Below, piece after piece: positions 1 through 10,527 of a DNA stretch of 64,000 nucleotides. How positions within the stretch are numbered: the stretch's first letter is position 1; every line of letters starts with the position of its first letter. The stretch is from Mycolicibacterium confluentis. Its GTDB lineage: Bacteria; Actinomycetota; Actinomycetes; Mycobacteriales; Mycobacteriaceae. The position numbers and the translations under genes are program-made. Where the stretch lies: NCBI RefSeq assembly GCF_010729895.1, contig NZ_AP022612.1, positions 3,968,001 through 4,032,000 on the forward strand, given 5' to 3'. A model generated the notes under the pieces. It worked only from the letters and a program-made list of their open reading frames with translations, made no database searches and was not told the DNA's origin.

Positions 1-2
1 AG

Positions 3-848
3 GGACAGGAACTGACGGCGCTGGAGACGGCCGACCGCGAGGACCAGCTGGGTCAGTGGCTCGAGGACCACGAGATCGAGGCGGCCTGGGACTACGCGCC
101 GACGTTCGTCGAGGCCGGCCTGGACACCGACTGGCTGGAACGGGTCTCGGCCACTGTCGACGGTACCGACGACTCCGCGACGCTGCGCGGCGCCGTCGGC
201 TGGATGAAGTACACGATCGACGCCGAACTGCTGATGAATCAGATCGCCGAGGCCAGCAAGCGCATCTCGGCACTGCTCGCGGGCGCCAAGCAGTACTCCC
301 AGATGGACCGCGCGCCGTACGCGCCGACCGATGTGCACGAACTGCTGCACAGCACGCTGATGATGTTCGGCGACAAGATCGGCAAGGACAAGCCGGTGCA
401 GTTGGTCAAGGAGTACGACAAGTCGCTGCCGCAGCTCCTCTGCTATCCCGGCGATCTCAACCAGGTGTGGACCAACATCATCGACAACGCCATTCAGGCG
501 ATGGACGGCCACGGCACGCTCACGGTGCGCACCGCACGCGAGAGTGAGGACATGGTCCGGATCGAGATCTGCGACGACGGTCCCGGCATCCCCGAGGACG
601 TGCGCGAGCGGATCTTCGAGCCGTTCTTCACCACCAAGCCGTTCGGCGAGGGCACCGGGCTGGGCCTGGACCTGGCCTGGCGCGTCGTCGCCGAAAAGCA
701 CCACGGCAACATCCGAGTCGAGTCCGTCCCGGGTGACACCCGGTTCATCATCCTGCTGCCGCAGCAGGCCCCGGCGCCCGAAGTCGCGCCACCCAGCGAG
801 ATCACTCCGGAACAACCGTCCGGTCCAGTGGGGTTGCAAGCGCCATGA
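3..848 (+). CDS. Sensor histidine kinase, C-terminal part (5' end outside window)
   Basis: The reading frame is open from the window edge, so only the last 281 residues are visible. They hold the end of the dimerisation helices (around DAELLMNQIAEASKRISALL) and a complete HATPase_c domain: N box NIIDNAIQAM, G1 box DDGPGIPE followed by FEPFFTTK, and G2 box GTGLGLDLAW. The phosphoacceptor His is not in the visible part and should lie upstream; in the related family a long insertion separates it from the ATPase domain. The C-terminal ~30 residues are Pro-rich. The stop overlaps the start of the next gene (ATGA), indicating translational coupling to the LLM oxidoreductases. The signal sensed cannot be seen. 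Confidence 0.85.
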   Translation, partial: GQELTALETADREDQLGQWLEDHEIEAAWDYAPTFVEAGLDTDWLERVSATVDGTDDSATLRGAVGWMKYTIDAELLMNQIAEASKRISALLAGAKQYSQMDRAPYAPTDVHELLHSTLMMFGDKIGKDKPVQLVKEYDKSLPQLLCYPGDLNQVWTNIIDNAIQAMDGHGTLTVRTARESEDMVRIEICDDGPGIPEDVRERIFEPFFTTKPFGEGTGLGLDLAWRVVAEKHHGNIRVESVPGDTRFIILLPQQAPAPEVAPPSEITPEQPSGPVGLQAP

Positions 849-1696
849 CCGGTAAACCAGATCTCGGCCGTTACGGCGTCTTCGGCCACTTCACGCAGTT
901 TCAGCAGCTCTCCCCCGACGAGCTGAAGAGCATCGAGGCCCTCGGCTACGGCGCGATCTGGGGCGGTGGGTCCCCGCCGGCCGAGTTGGACTGGGTCGAA
1001 CCACTGCTCGCCGCGACCGAAACCCTCACGGTCGCCACCGGAATCGTCAACATCTGGTCTGCGGCGGCAGGCCCGGTCGCCGAATCCTTCCACCGCATCG
1101 ACACCGCCCACCCCGGCCGCTTCCTGCTGGGCATCGGCGTCGGACACCCCGAGGCACTCGCGGAGTACCGCAAGCCCCTCGACGCTCTGGGCGCCTATCT
1201 CGACGAACTCGACACCCACGGCGTGCCCAAGGATCGCCGCGTGATTGCCGCGCTCGGTCCGCGGGTACTAGAGCTTTCGGCGCAGCGCAGCGCCGGCGCA
1301 CACCCGTACCTGACCACACCCGAACACACCGCATGGGCCCGCGAGATCCTGGGTCCGTCAGCCTTCCTGGCTCCCGAGCACAAGGCCGTGCTGACCACCG
1401 ATGCCGACGTGGCCCGCACCGCGGGCCGCAAGACCCTGGACATCTACTTGAATCTGAAGAACTACGTGAGCAACTGGAAGCGACTGGGCTTCACCGACGC
1501 AGACGTGGCCAAGCCGGGCTCGGACGCGCTGGTCGACGCCGTCGTCGCTTACGGGACGGCCGAACAGATCGCGCAGCGCCTGCAGCAGCATCTGGCCGCC
1601 GGCGCGGATCACGTACCTGTCCAGGTGCTCACCGGCCGTGACACGCTGGTCTCCGCGCTCACCGAACTGGCCGGCCCACTGGGCCTTCGCGCCTGA
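845..1696 (+). CDS. LLM-class F420-dependent oxidoreductase (copy 1)
   Basis: A 283-residue luciferase-like monooxygenase fold protein of the actinobacterial F420-dependent subgroup. Family-typical segments are GYGAIWGGGSPPAEL near the N-terminus, ATGIVNIWSA, and PGRFLLGIGVGHPE, the F420-side phosphate-binding region. It is expected to use reduced coenzyme F420 as hydride donor or acceptor; the substrate is unknown. The ATG overlaps the stop of the upstream kinase. The next gene is a close paralogue, so this is a tandem duplication. The assignment to the F420 rather than the FMN class is inferred from family resemblance. Confidence 0.88.
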   Translation: MTGKPDLGRYGVFGHFTQFQQLSPDELKSIEALGYGAIWGGGSPPAELDWVEPLLAATETLTVATGIVNIWSAAAGPVAESFHRIDTAHPGRFLLGIGVGHPEALAEYRKPLDALGAYLDELDTHGVPKDRRVIAALGPRVLELSAQRSAGAHPYLTTPEHTAWAREILGPSAFLAPEHKAVLTTDADVARTAGRKTLDIYLNLKNYVSNWKRLGFTDADVAKPGSDALVDAVVAYGTAEQIAQRLQQHLAAGADHVPVQVLTGRDTLVSALTELAGPLGLRA

Positions 1697-1715
1697 CGCC
1701 GACGAGAGGACTCCC

Positions 1716-3582
<1,867 letters not shown>

Positions 3583-3583
3583 C

Positions 3584-4174
3584 ATGAGTTATCGCGAACT
3601 GTCGATCCCCGGGGCCTTCGAGATCACCCCGAGGCTGCACACCGATTCCCGTGGTGTGTTCTTCGAGTGGTTCACCGACCCCGAGTTTCAGCAGTTGGCC
3701 GGGCATCGGTTCGACCTGCGCCAGGCCAACTGCTCGGTGTCCTCGGCCGGCGTGCTGCGCGGCCTGCATTTTGCGCAACTGCCGCCCGGACAGGCCAAGT
3801 ACGTCACGTGCGTGCGTGGGTCGGTGTTCGACGTCGTGGTGGACATCCGCATCGGGTCGCCCACCTACGGCCGTTGGGACGCAGTGACTTTGGACGAGCG
3901 GGCGCGCAACTCGGTGTACCTGGCCGAGGGATTGGCGCATGGCTTTCTGGCCCTGCAGGACGATTCGACGGTCATGTACCTGTGCTCGTCCGGCTACGAC
4001 CCGCAGCGCGAGCACACCATCTCCCCCATCGACCCGGCGATCGGCATCGACTGGCCCGACACGGTGTTCGGGTCGGTCTCGACGCTGTCGGAGCGGGACC
4101 GGGCCGCGCCGACGCTGGCCGAGGCCGCCGCCGCGGGACTGCTGCCCACCTGGGAGGAGCCCCAGCGCGGCTAG
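3584..4174 (+). CDS. rmlC: dTDP-4-dehydrorhamnose 3,5-epimerase
   Basis: Third step of dTDP-L-rhamnose synthesis, a cofactor-free cupin epimerase. It has 196 residues, within the family range. The catalytic His is at residue 62 in GVLRGLHF, and Tyr132 (TVMYLCS) is at the position of the catalytic Tyr. The ATG lies one base after the rmlB stop. Its TAG stop overlaps the TAG of the convergent kinase gene in the palindrome CTAG (4171-4174), so the two genes leave no room for a terminator between them. Confidence 0.96.
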   Translation: MSYRELSIPGAFEITPRLHTDSRGVFFEWFTDPEFQQLAGHRFDLRQANCSVSSAGVLRGLHFAQLPPGQAKYVTCVRGSVFDVVVDIRIGSPTYGRWDAVTLDERARNSVYLAEGLAHGFLALQDDSTVMYLCSSGYDPQREHTISPIDPAIGIDWPDTVFGSVSTLSERDRAAPTLAEAAAAGLLPTWEEPQRG

Positions 4175-6198
4175 TGCACCTGCCGCGCCAGGGCCGCCAC
4201 CAGGGCGTCGTCGAGGTGTTCGACCGCGCCGTAGTCCACGGTGTTGATCGCCGCGACGAGGTCGGGGGCGTCGACGATCACGGTGGCGCCGGAGTACAGC
4301 GCGAACGGCCTGGGCAGACCGTTGTAACCGCCGTCGGCCGCCGCCGAGTCGGTGCGCACCACGACCCGCACATCCGTGCGGATGTCGTTGATCGACGCGG
4401 CATCCGGCAGCACACGCACGTCCCCGACGTCGGTGCCCGTGGGCTTAAGCGCAGCGGAGTAGACGAAGCCCAGGCCCTCGAGGTAGGCCGCGATCGGGGC
4501 ATCCGCCAGCACGACCGAGAGCCCCGAATCCGCGACGAGCAGCACCTCGATGTTCTTTCCCGCGAAGGCCGGGTGGGCCGCCCGGATCTCGGCCTGCCGG
4601 TCGTCGGCGGCGGCGATCAACCGCTCCGCCTCGCCCGTGCGCCCCAGCATGCGGCCGATCCACGTGAGCTGATCACGCCACGTCCACGTCTCACCGTTGA
4701 CGGGGCGCGTCACGGTCGGGGCGATGCGGGCGAGTTCGGCGTAGGTGTCGTCGTCGATGCTGCCGGTGTCGATGATGAGGTCGGGTTTGGCCGCGGAGAC
4801 CGTCGCGGTGTCGATCGAAGCCAGCACCGCCGGATCTCCCGTGACCCGCCCGGCGTCCCAGCTCGGCAGGCGACCACCGGGGGCGACGATCGCGACAGGC
4901 TGGACCCCGAGCGCCAGCACGGCGCCGCCGTCACCGGGTCCGAGCGCGGCGACCGCATGCGGTTCGGTGGCGACCTCGGTGCTGCCGTGTTGGTGTTGAA
5001 GGGTCTGCGGCGTGAAGCCGCCCTCCTGGCCGTTCGGCCAGAGAAAGGCGGTGCCCGCGACCACGGCCACCACGAGCGCGGCGGCCACGGCCGCCCACGG
5101 CCAGCGCCGCCGCCGGGGAGGCGACTGTGGCGGCGGAGATTGGGCCGGCTGCGGTGGCGGCGACTGGTGTGGTGGCGGGGGCGCGAAGTGCGGCTGAAGA
5201 TGCGGTTGTGAGTGCGACTGCGGGCGCGCGTCGGTGGGATAGGTGATCGCGCGGTCCGTGAATGTGGGCGCCGGGGTGTTCCACGGGGCGGTGGGCGCGA
5301 CCGGGGGTTGCACGGTCCCCGACACCGGGCCCGCCCCCGACACATAAGGCGGCAGCGGCGCAGACCCGCCCTGCAGCACGGCCGCTGCCGCATCGGTGAA
5401 CTCGCGGGCGGTCTGACAGCGCTCGTCCGGGTTCTTCGCCATGCCGCGGGCGAACACCGCGTCGATCGCGGGCGGCAGATGCGGCACGTGATCGGTCAGC
5501 CTCGGGATGGGCTGGTAGAGGTGGGCGGCCATCACCGCGTGCATGCCCCCGGCCGACGCGTATGGCGTCTTTCCCGTCAGCAGCATGAACAGCGAGCACG
5601 CCAGGGCGTAGATGTCGGCGCGGCCGTCGATGCGACCACCGGAGAGTGATTCAGGCGCGGCGTAGGCGACGGTCGCCATGACCGTCCCGGTCATCGTCAG
5701 ATTCTCGCTGTCGTCGAGTGCCCGCGCGATGCCGAAGTCGGCCAGCAGTGCGCGCTCACCGTCGGGGTCGAGCAGGAAGTTGGCGGGTTTGACGTCGCGG
5801 TGCACCAGATTGCGCCGATGCGCGTAGTCCAGGGCCTTGGCCACGTCGCCGGTGATCTGCAGGGCCCGGTTCACCGTCATGCGGTTCTCCTGCAGTTCCT
5901 TGAGCGCGTCGCTGCCCGCGACGTACTGCATGGCGATCCACAGGTGGCCGTCGTCGCTCTCCCCGCGGGTGTAGACCGTGACGATGTTCGGGTGGTCGAG
6001 CGTGGCGGCCAGATCGGCCTCGCGCTGGAAGCGCGTGCGGAACGCGGGGTCGCTGGACAGCTCGCCGCTGAGCACCTTGAGCGCGTCCTGACGCGGCAGC
6101 ACCGGATTGGCGGCCAGGTAGACCGTGCCCATTCCGCCGGCGCCGAGAACCTTGAGGATGCGGTACCCCGACACCAGGGTGCCTTCGCTGAATGCCAT
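4171..6198 (-). CDS. Ser/Thr protein kinase with extracellular periplasmic-binding-protein-like sensor domain
   Basis: A 675-residue transmembrane Hanks-type kinase. Cytoplasmic kinase domain at about residues 11-275: Gly loop GAGGMGTVYLA, Lys41 (ALKVL), Glu60, HRDVKPAN at 133-140, DFG at 154-156, APE at 181-183; all catalytic residues are present. A Pro/His/Gln-rich juxtamembrane linker (about 280-360) precedes RRRR and one membrane span (about 366-387). The C-terminal ~270 residues lie outside the membrane and read like an Fe-siderophore (FepB/TroA-type) binding lobe: AALGPGDGGAVLALGVQPVAI, then KPDLIIDTGSIDDDTYAELARIAPTV. This suggests, by inference, a kinase that senses an iron chelate or similar ligand. 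Fe-chelate binding proteins with this fold are common; a kinase fusion is unusual. Confidence 0.9.
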   Translation of the reverse strand: MAFSEGTLVSGYRILKVLGAGGMGTVYLAANPVLPRQDALKVLSGELSSDPAFRTRFQREADLAATLDHPNIVTVYTRGESDDGHLWIAMQYVAGSDALKELQENRMTVNRALQITGDVAKALDYAHRRNLVHRDVKPANFLLDPDGERALLADFGIARALDDSENLTMTGTVMATVAYAAPESLSGGRIDGRADIYALACSLFMLLTGKTPYASAGGMHAVMAAHLYQPIPRLTDHVPHLPPAIDAVFARGMAKNPDERCQTAREFTDAAAAVLQGGSAPLPPYVSGAGPVSGTVQPPVAPTAPWNTPAPTFTDRAITYPTDARPQSHSQPHLQPHFAPPPPHQSPPPQPAQSPPPQSPPRRRRWPWAAVAAALVVAVVAGTAFLWPNGQEGGFTPQTLQHQHGSTEVATEPHAVAALGPGDGGAVLALGVQPVAIVAPGGRLPSWDAGRVTGDPAVLASIDTATVSAAKPDLIIDTGSIDDDTYAELARIAPTVTRPVNGETWTWRDQLTWIGRMLGRTGEAERLIAAADDRQAEIRAAHPAFAGKNIEVLLVADSGLSVVLADAPIAAYLEGLGFVYSAALKPTGTDVGDVRVLPDAASINDIRTDVRVVVRTDSAAADGGYNGLPRPFALYSGATVIVDAPDLVAAINTVDYGAVEHLDDALVAALARQVH

Positions 6199-6255
6199 CG
6201 ACGTTCAGCTTATGGGGCCGACGCGCCACTGCACCGGCTTGCCGGAATCGGACTC

Positions 6256-6294
6256 TTGCGTCCGGGCGAGCCAATTTACTAGGATATCCAAGTA
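6256..6294 (+). promoter_or_regulatory. mmsA promoter with overlapping palindromic operator
   Basis: A plausible sigma-A promoter has -35 TTGCGT (6256-6261), an 18-nt spacer and -10 TAGGAT (6280-6285). The -10 lies inside an 18-bp inverted repeat, TACTAGGATATCCAAGTA (6277-6294), symmetric apart from one mismatched pair. That position suits a repressor, probably TetR or GntR type, controlling the valine/isobutyrate operon. The regulator is not identified in this window. Confidence 0.55.
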
Positions 6295-6328
6295 TCTCCC
6301 CCCATCACCGACTTCCCTGGGACTTCTC

Positions 6329-7849
6329 ATGACCACACAGATTCCGCATTTCATCGACGGTCGCCGCAGCACGCTCGCCTCCACGCGCACCGCCGACGTG
6401 TTCAACCCCAGCACCGGTGAGGTGCAGGCCCAGGTGCTGCTGGCATCGGCCGCCGACGTCGACACCGCGGTGGCCTCGGCCGTCGAGGCGCAGAAGGAGT
6501 GGGGCGCATGGAACCCGCAGCGCCGCGCCCGCGTGATGATGAAGTTCGTCGAACTGGTCAACGCCAACGTCGACGAGCTGGCCGAACTGCTCTCGATCGA
6601 GCACGGCAAGACCGTCGCGGACTCCAAGGGCGACATCCAGCGCGGCGTCGAGGTCATCGAGTTCGCGATCGGCATCCCGCACCTGCTCAAGGGTGAGTTC
6701 ACCGAGGGCGCGGGCACCGGCATCGATGTCTACTCGATCCGCCAGCCGCTCGGCGTCGTCGCCGGCATCACGCCGTTCAACTTCCCGGCGATGATCCCGC
6801 TGTGGAAGGCCGGCCCCGCGCTGGCGTGCGGAAACGCCTTCATCCTCAAGCCGTCCGAGCGCGACCCCTCGGTCCCGCTGCGCCTGGCCGAACTGTTCCT
6901 CGAGGCCGGCCTGCCCGCCGGCGTGTTCCAGGTCGTCCAGGGCGACAAGGAGGCCGTCGACGCCATCCTGACGCACCCGGACATCCAGGCCGTCGGCTTC
7001 GTCGGCAGCTCCGACATCGCGCAGTACATCTACTCCACCGCGGCTGCGCACGGGAAGCGTTCGCAGTGCTTCGGTGGCGCCAAGAACCACATGATCATCC
7101 TGCCCGACGCCGACCTCGACCAGGCCGTCGACGCGTTGATCGGCGCCGGCTACGGCAGCGCCGGTGAGCGGTGCATGGCCATCAGCGTCGCCGTCCCGGT
7201 GGGCAAAGAAACTGCGGACCGCCTCCGAAACAAGCTTGTCGAGCGCGTCAAGCAGCTGCGCGTGGGCCACAGCCTGGACCCCAAGGCCGACTACGGCCCA
7301 CTGGTCACCGGCGCCGCACTCGAGCGGGTCCGCGACTACATCAACCAGGGCGTCGAGGCCGGCGCCGAGGTCGTGGTCGACGGACGCGAGCGCGCCACCG
7401 ACGAACTCACCTTCGACGACCAGAGCCTCGAGGGCGGCTACTTCATCGGCCCCACCCTCTTCGACCACGTCACCACCGACATGTCGATCTACACCGACGA
7501 GATCTTCGGTCCGGTGCTGTGCATCGTCCGCGCCGAGGACTACGAAGAGGCGTTGAGCCTGCCCACCAAGCACGAGTACGGCAACGGCGTCGCGATCTTC
7601 ACCCGCGACGGTGACGCCGCCCGCGACTTCGTCTCCCGCGTGCAGGTCGGCATGGTCGGCGTGAACGTGCCGATCCCGGTTCCGGTGGCCTACCACACCT
7701 TCGGCGGCTGGAAGCGGTCCGGCTTCGGCGATCTCAACCAGCACGGCCCGGCGTCGATCCAGTTCTACACCAAGGTCAAGACCGTCACCGAGCGGTGGCC
7801 GTCGGGCATCAAGGATGGCGCGGAATTCGTCATCCCGACAATGAAGTAG
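6329..7849 (+). CDS. mmsA: Methylmalonate-semialdehyde dehydrogenase (CoA-acylating)
   Basis: Converts methylmalonate semialdehyde plus CoA and NAD+ to propionyl-CoA, the end of valine/isobutyrate degradation. It has 506 residues, typical for the family. An aldehyde-dehydrogenase fold is shown by TPFNFP (Asn151), ILKPSERDPS (NAD-binding Lys), VGFVGSS, and catalytic Cys282 in GSAGERCMAISV. GERC with the following hydrophobic run is characteristic of MmsA rather than other ALDHs. The ATG at 6329 starts the protein at MTTQIPHFIDG, aligned with the family; earlier in-frame starts are in the promoter or upstream gene. First gene of mmsA-fadE-mmsB. Confidence 0.95.
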   Translation: MTTQIPHFIDGRRSTLASTRTADVFNPSTGEVQAQVLLASAADVDTAVASAVEAQKEWGAWNPQRRARVMMKFVELVNANVDELAELLSIEHGKTVADSKGDIQRGVEVIEFAIGIPHLLKGEFTEGAGTGIDVYSIRQPLGVVAGITPFNFPAMIPLWKAGPALACGNAFILKPSERDPSVPLRLAELFLEAGLPAGVFQVVQGDKEAVDAILTHPDIQAVGFVGSSDIAQYIYSTAAAHGKRSQCFGGAKNHMIILPDADLDQAVDALIGAGYGSAGERCMAISVAVPVGKETADRLRNKLVERVKQLRVGHSLDPKADYGPLVTGAALERVRDYINQGVEAGAEVVVDGRERATDELTFDDQSLEGGYFIGPTLFDHVTTDMSIYTDEIFGPVLCIVRAEDYEEALSLPTKHEYGNGVAIFTRDGDAARDFVSRVQVGMVGVNVPIPVPVAYHTFGGWKRSGFGDLNQHGPASIQFYTKVKTVTERWPSGIKDGAEFVIPTMK

Positions 7850-7859
7850 GTCGGAGATC

Positions 7860-9020
7860 GTGTTCGAACCAGACGACGACGAGCGCGTCATCGCAGAAAC
7901 CGCTGCTGCGTTCGCCGCCAAACGCCTTGCGCCGCATGCCCTGGACTGGGATGCCGAGAAGCACTTCCCCGTCGACGCCCTGCGCGAGGCCGCGGAACTG
8001 GGTATGGGTGCCATCTACTGTTCCGAAGAGGTCGGAGGAAGCGGGCTGCGTCGCCTTGACGCGGTCCGCATCTTCGAGGAACTCGCGGCGGCCGATCCGG
8101 CCATCGCGTCCTTCATCTCCATCCACAACATGTGCGCATGGATGGTGGACACGTACGGCACCGGAGAACAGCGCAAGACGTGGGTGCCCAAGCTCGCCTC
8201 GATGGAGAGCATCGCCAGCTACTGCCTGACCGAACCCGGTGCCGGATCGGACGCCTCGGCGCTGCGCACCCGCGCCGTCCGCGACGGTGACGGATACGTG
8301 CTCGACGGCGTCAAGCAGTTCATCTCCGGCGCAGGCACCTCCGATCTCTACGTGGTGATGGCCCGCACCGGAGGCGAAGGCCCGCGCGGCATCTCGGCCT
8401 TCGTCGTCGAAAAGGACACCCCGGGACTGAGTTTCGGGCCCAACGAGGCCAAGATGGGCTGGAACGCGCAGCCCACCGCCCAGGTCATCTTCGAGAAGGT
8501 GCGGGTTCCGGCCGACGCCCTGCTCGGCGGCGCCGAAGGTGAGGGCGCGGGCTTCGGCATCGCGATGAACGGGCTCAACGGCGGTCGCATCAACATCGCG
8601 GCCTGCTCGCTCGGCGGTGCCCGCACGGCGTACGAGAAGGCCGCGGCCTACGTGCGGGACCGGGAGGCCTTCGGCGGATCTCTCATCGACGAGCCCACCA
8701 TCAGGTTCACCCTCGCCGATATGGCGACGGCCCTGGAGACGTCCCGGATCATGTTGTGGCGCGCCGCGTCCGCGCTCGACGCCGGGGCGGCCGACAAGGT
8801 CGAACTGTGCGCCATGGCCAAGCGCTACGTCACCGACTCCTGCTACGACGTCGCCGACTCCGCACTGCAGTTGCACGGCGGCTACGGATATCTGAAGGAA
8901 TACGGGCTGGAGAAGATCGTCCGGGATCTGCGGGTGCACCGAATCCTGGAGGGCACCAACGAAATCATGCGTGTGGTCATCGGACGGGCCGCCGCGGCCC
9001 GGGCCCGCGCCAGTGCATAG
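7860..9020 (+). CDS. Acyl-CoA dehydrogenase, probably isobutyryl-CoA dehydrogenase
   Basis: A 386-residue FAD-dependent acyl-CoA dehydrogenase beginning with GTG. FAD and substrate motifs are YCLTEPGAGSDAS and KQFISGAG; the C-terminal catalytic region is RILEGTNEIMRVVIGR. Its position between mmsA and mmsB (10 nt after one, 12 nt before the other) argues for 2-methyl-branched substrates: isobutyryl-CoA to methacrylyl-CoA in valine catabolism. Substrate assignment is from context, not from specificity residues. Confidence 0.9.
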   Translation: MFEPDDDERVIAETAAAFAAKRLAPHALDWDAEKHFPVDALREAAELGMGAIYCSEEVGGSGLRRLDAVRIFEELAAADPAIASFISIHNMCAWMVDTYGTGEQRKTWVPKLASMESIASYCLTEPGAGSDASALRTRAVRDGDGYVLDGVKQFISGAGTSDLYVVMARTGGEGPRGISAFVVEKDTPGLSFGPNEAKMGWNAQPTAQVIFEKVRVPADALLGGAEGEGAGFGIAMNGLNGGRINIAACSLGGARTAYEKAAAYVRDREAFGGSLIDEPTIRFTLADMATALETSRIMLWRAASALDAGAADKVELCAMAKRYVTDSCYDVADSALQLHGGYGYLKEYGLEKIVRDLRVHRILEGTNEIMRVVIGRAAAARARASA

Positions 9021-9032
9021 AAGGGATCCATC

Positions 9033-9908
9033 GTGACCACTGTCGCTTTCCTGGGACTCGGCCATATGGGCGGCCCGATGGCCGCCAACCTGACCGGCGC
9101 CGGCCTGGCCGTGCACGGCTTCGACCCCGTCGCCGCTCTCAAGGATGCGGCCGCCGCCAACGGTGCGTCGGTCTTCGACACCGGTGCGGCGGCGGTGGCC
9201 GACGCCGACGTCGTGATCACGTCACTGCCCAATGGCGCGGTGGTCAAGTCGGTCTACGCCGAGATCCTGCCCGCGGCCAAACCCGGCACGCTGCTCATCG
9301 ACACGTCGACCATCTCGGTGGACGACGCCCGTGAGATCCATCGGCAGGCCACCGACGCGGGCATGGCGCAGATCGATGCGCCTGTCTCGGGTGGCATCAA
9401 GGGCGCGACGGCGGGCACGCTGGCGTTCATGGTCGGCGGCGAGGACGCCGACGTCGAACGGGCCCGGCCGATTCTGGATCCCATGGCGGGCAAGATCATC
9501 CACTGTGGCGCCTCGGGCGCCGGCCAGGCCGCGAAACTGTGCAACAACATGGTGCTCGCGGTGCAGCAGATCGCGGTGGGTGAGGCGTTCGTCCTCGCCG
9601 AGAAACTGGGCCTGCCCGCGCAGTCGCTGTTCGACGTCATCACCGGCGCCACCGGCAACTGCTGGTCCGTGCACACCAACTGCCCCGTCCCCGGCCCCGT
9701 TCCGACGTCACCGGCCAACAACGACTTCAAGCCCGGCTTCGCCACGGCCCTGATGAACAAGGACCTGGGCCTGGCGATGGATGCCGTGAAGTCGAGCGGA
9801 TCGACCGCGCCGCTGGGCACCCACGCCGCCGAGATCTACGCCAAGTTCAACGAGGACCACTCGGACTTGGACTTCAGCGCCGTCATCGAACTGCTCAGGC
9901 AGGGCTAG
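9033..9908 (+). CDS. mmsB: 3-hydroxyisobutyrate dehydrogenase
   Basis: Oxidises 3-hydroxyisobutyrate to methylmalonate semialdehyde, the substrate of MmsA at the start of this operon. It has 291 residues and a GTG start. The beta-hydroxyacid dehydrogenase signature is at the N-terminus (FLGLGHMGGPMAANL), followed by the substrate-binding block DAPVSGGIKGATAGTLAFMV and the catalytic Lys in GQAAKLCNNM. The 3' end overlaps the convergent small membrane-protein gene by 14 nt. Confidence 0.94.
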   Translation: MTTVAFLGLGHMGGPMAANLTGAGLAVHGFDPVAALKDAAAANGASVFDTGAAAVADADVVITSLPNGAVVKSVYAEILPAAKPGTLLIDTSTISVDDAREIHRQATDAGMAQIDAPVSGGIKGATAGTLAFMVGGEDADVERARPILDPMAGKIIHCGASGAGQAAKLCNNMVLAVQQIAVGEAFVLAEKLGLPAQSLFDVITGATGNCWSVHTNCPVPGPVPTSPANNDFKPGFATALMNKDLGLAMDAVKSSGSTAPLGTHAAEIYAKFNEDHSDLDFSAVIELLRQG

Positions 9909-10326
9909 ACCGGATCACCCCGGCGTTCACCCAGTCGGGTCGGCCTTCGCGACGGCCGACCCGATTGGCCGCGGCGGCCACCGGTTCGACCACCGTCGAC
10001 AGCAGCACCACGAGCCCGGCAGCCGCGACGGCAAGGGCCGCGACGCGGCGGTCGGCCACCAGTGCGGCGCACTCCCCCGCGTAGTCGCTCGCGACGAACG
10101 CCGGACCGGCCAGCGCGCGTTGCTGGGCGTTGAGGGCGTCCATCCGCTGCGCGACGGAGGCATCCGCGCCCCACCCGGTACCGCAGCCGATCCGGAACCC
10201 GCCGCGGTCCACCGCGCCGAGTTGCAACGGGAGAAACAGCGCCAGCAGCGCCCCAAGAACCGCAGCCGCCCCGAGCAGTCTCAATCCTGCGAACACCGGC
10301 CTACCCACCCCAATAGCCCCAGACAC
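9895..10326 (-). CDS. Small two-span membrane protein, unknown function
   Basis: A 143-residue protein starting with GTG at 10326. Two hydrophobic segments are clear, about residues 15-35 (LLGAAAVLGALLALFLPLQL) and 94-115 (VAALAVAAAGLVVLLSTVVE). The ~55 residues between them carry two Cys, perhaps a disulfide, and would lie outside the membrane. I recognise no family. The 3' end overlaps mmsB. It could be controlled separately from the marR gene upstream, 201 nt away. Function unknown. Confidence 0.6.
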   Translation of the reverse strand: MSGAIGVGRPVFAGLRLLGAAAVLGALLALFLPLQLGAVDRGGFRIGCGTGWGADASVAQRMDALNAQQRALAGPAFVASDYAGECAALVADRRVAALAVAAAGLVVLLSTVVEPVAAAANRVGRREGRPDWVNAGVIRSSPA

Positions 10327-10527
10327 CAGCGAACCTTTCTACATAGCTCTCCGCAGACTCGCGGTCAGAGCCAGCAACGTGACGTGTCAGGACTTTATGC
10401 AAACCAGCGCGGTTTTACCAGCGAATGGCGAAGAATGTGACCCGCCACTCACCGCGATGTCCACGGGCATCAGAATGTGCTCAGCTACGTGTTTGCGAAA
10501 CGTTGCGCCGGAGTTCACCCGCACGCG

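Noticed and set aside
3667..5211. Long plus-strand open frame across rmlC and the kinase
   Set aside because: It is antisense to an intact Ser/Thr kinase with all motifs and out of frame with rmlC; long spurious frames are common at this GC content.
10327..10527. Possible small gene between the membrane protein and marR
   Set aside because: No frame with a Shine-Dalgarno and protein-like composition; treated as promoter region.
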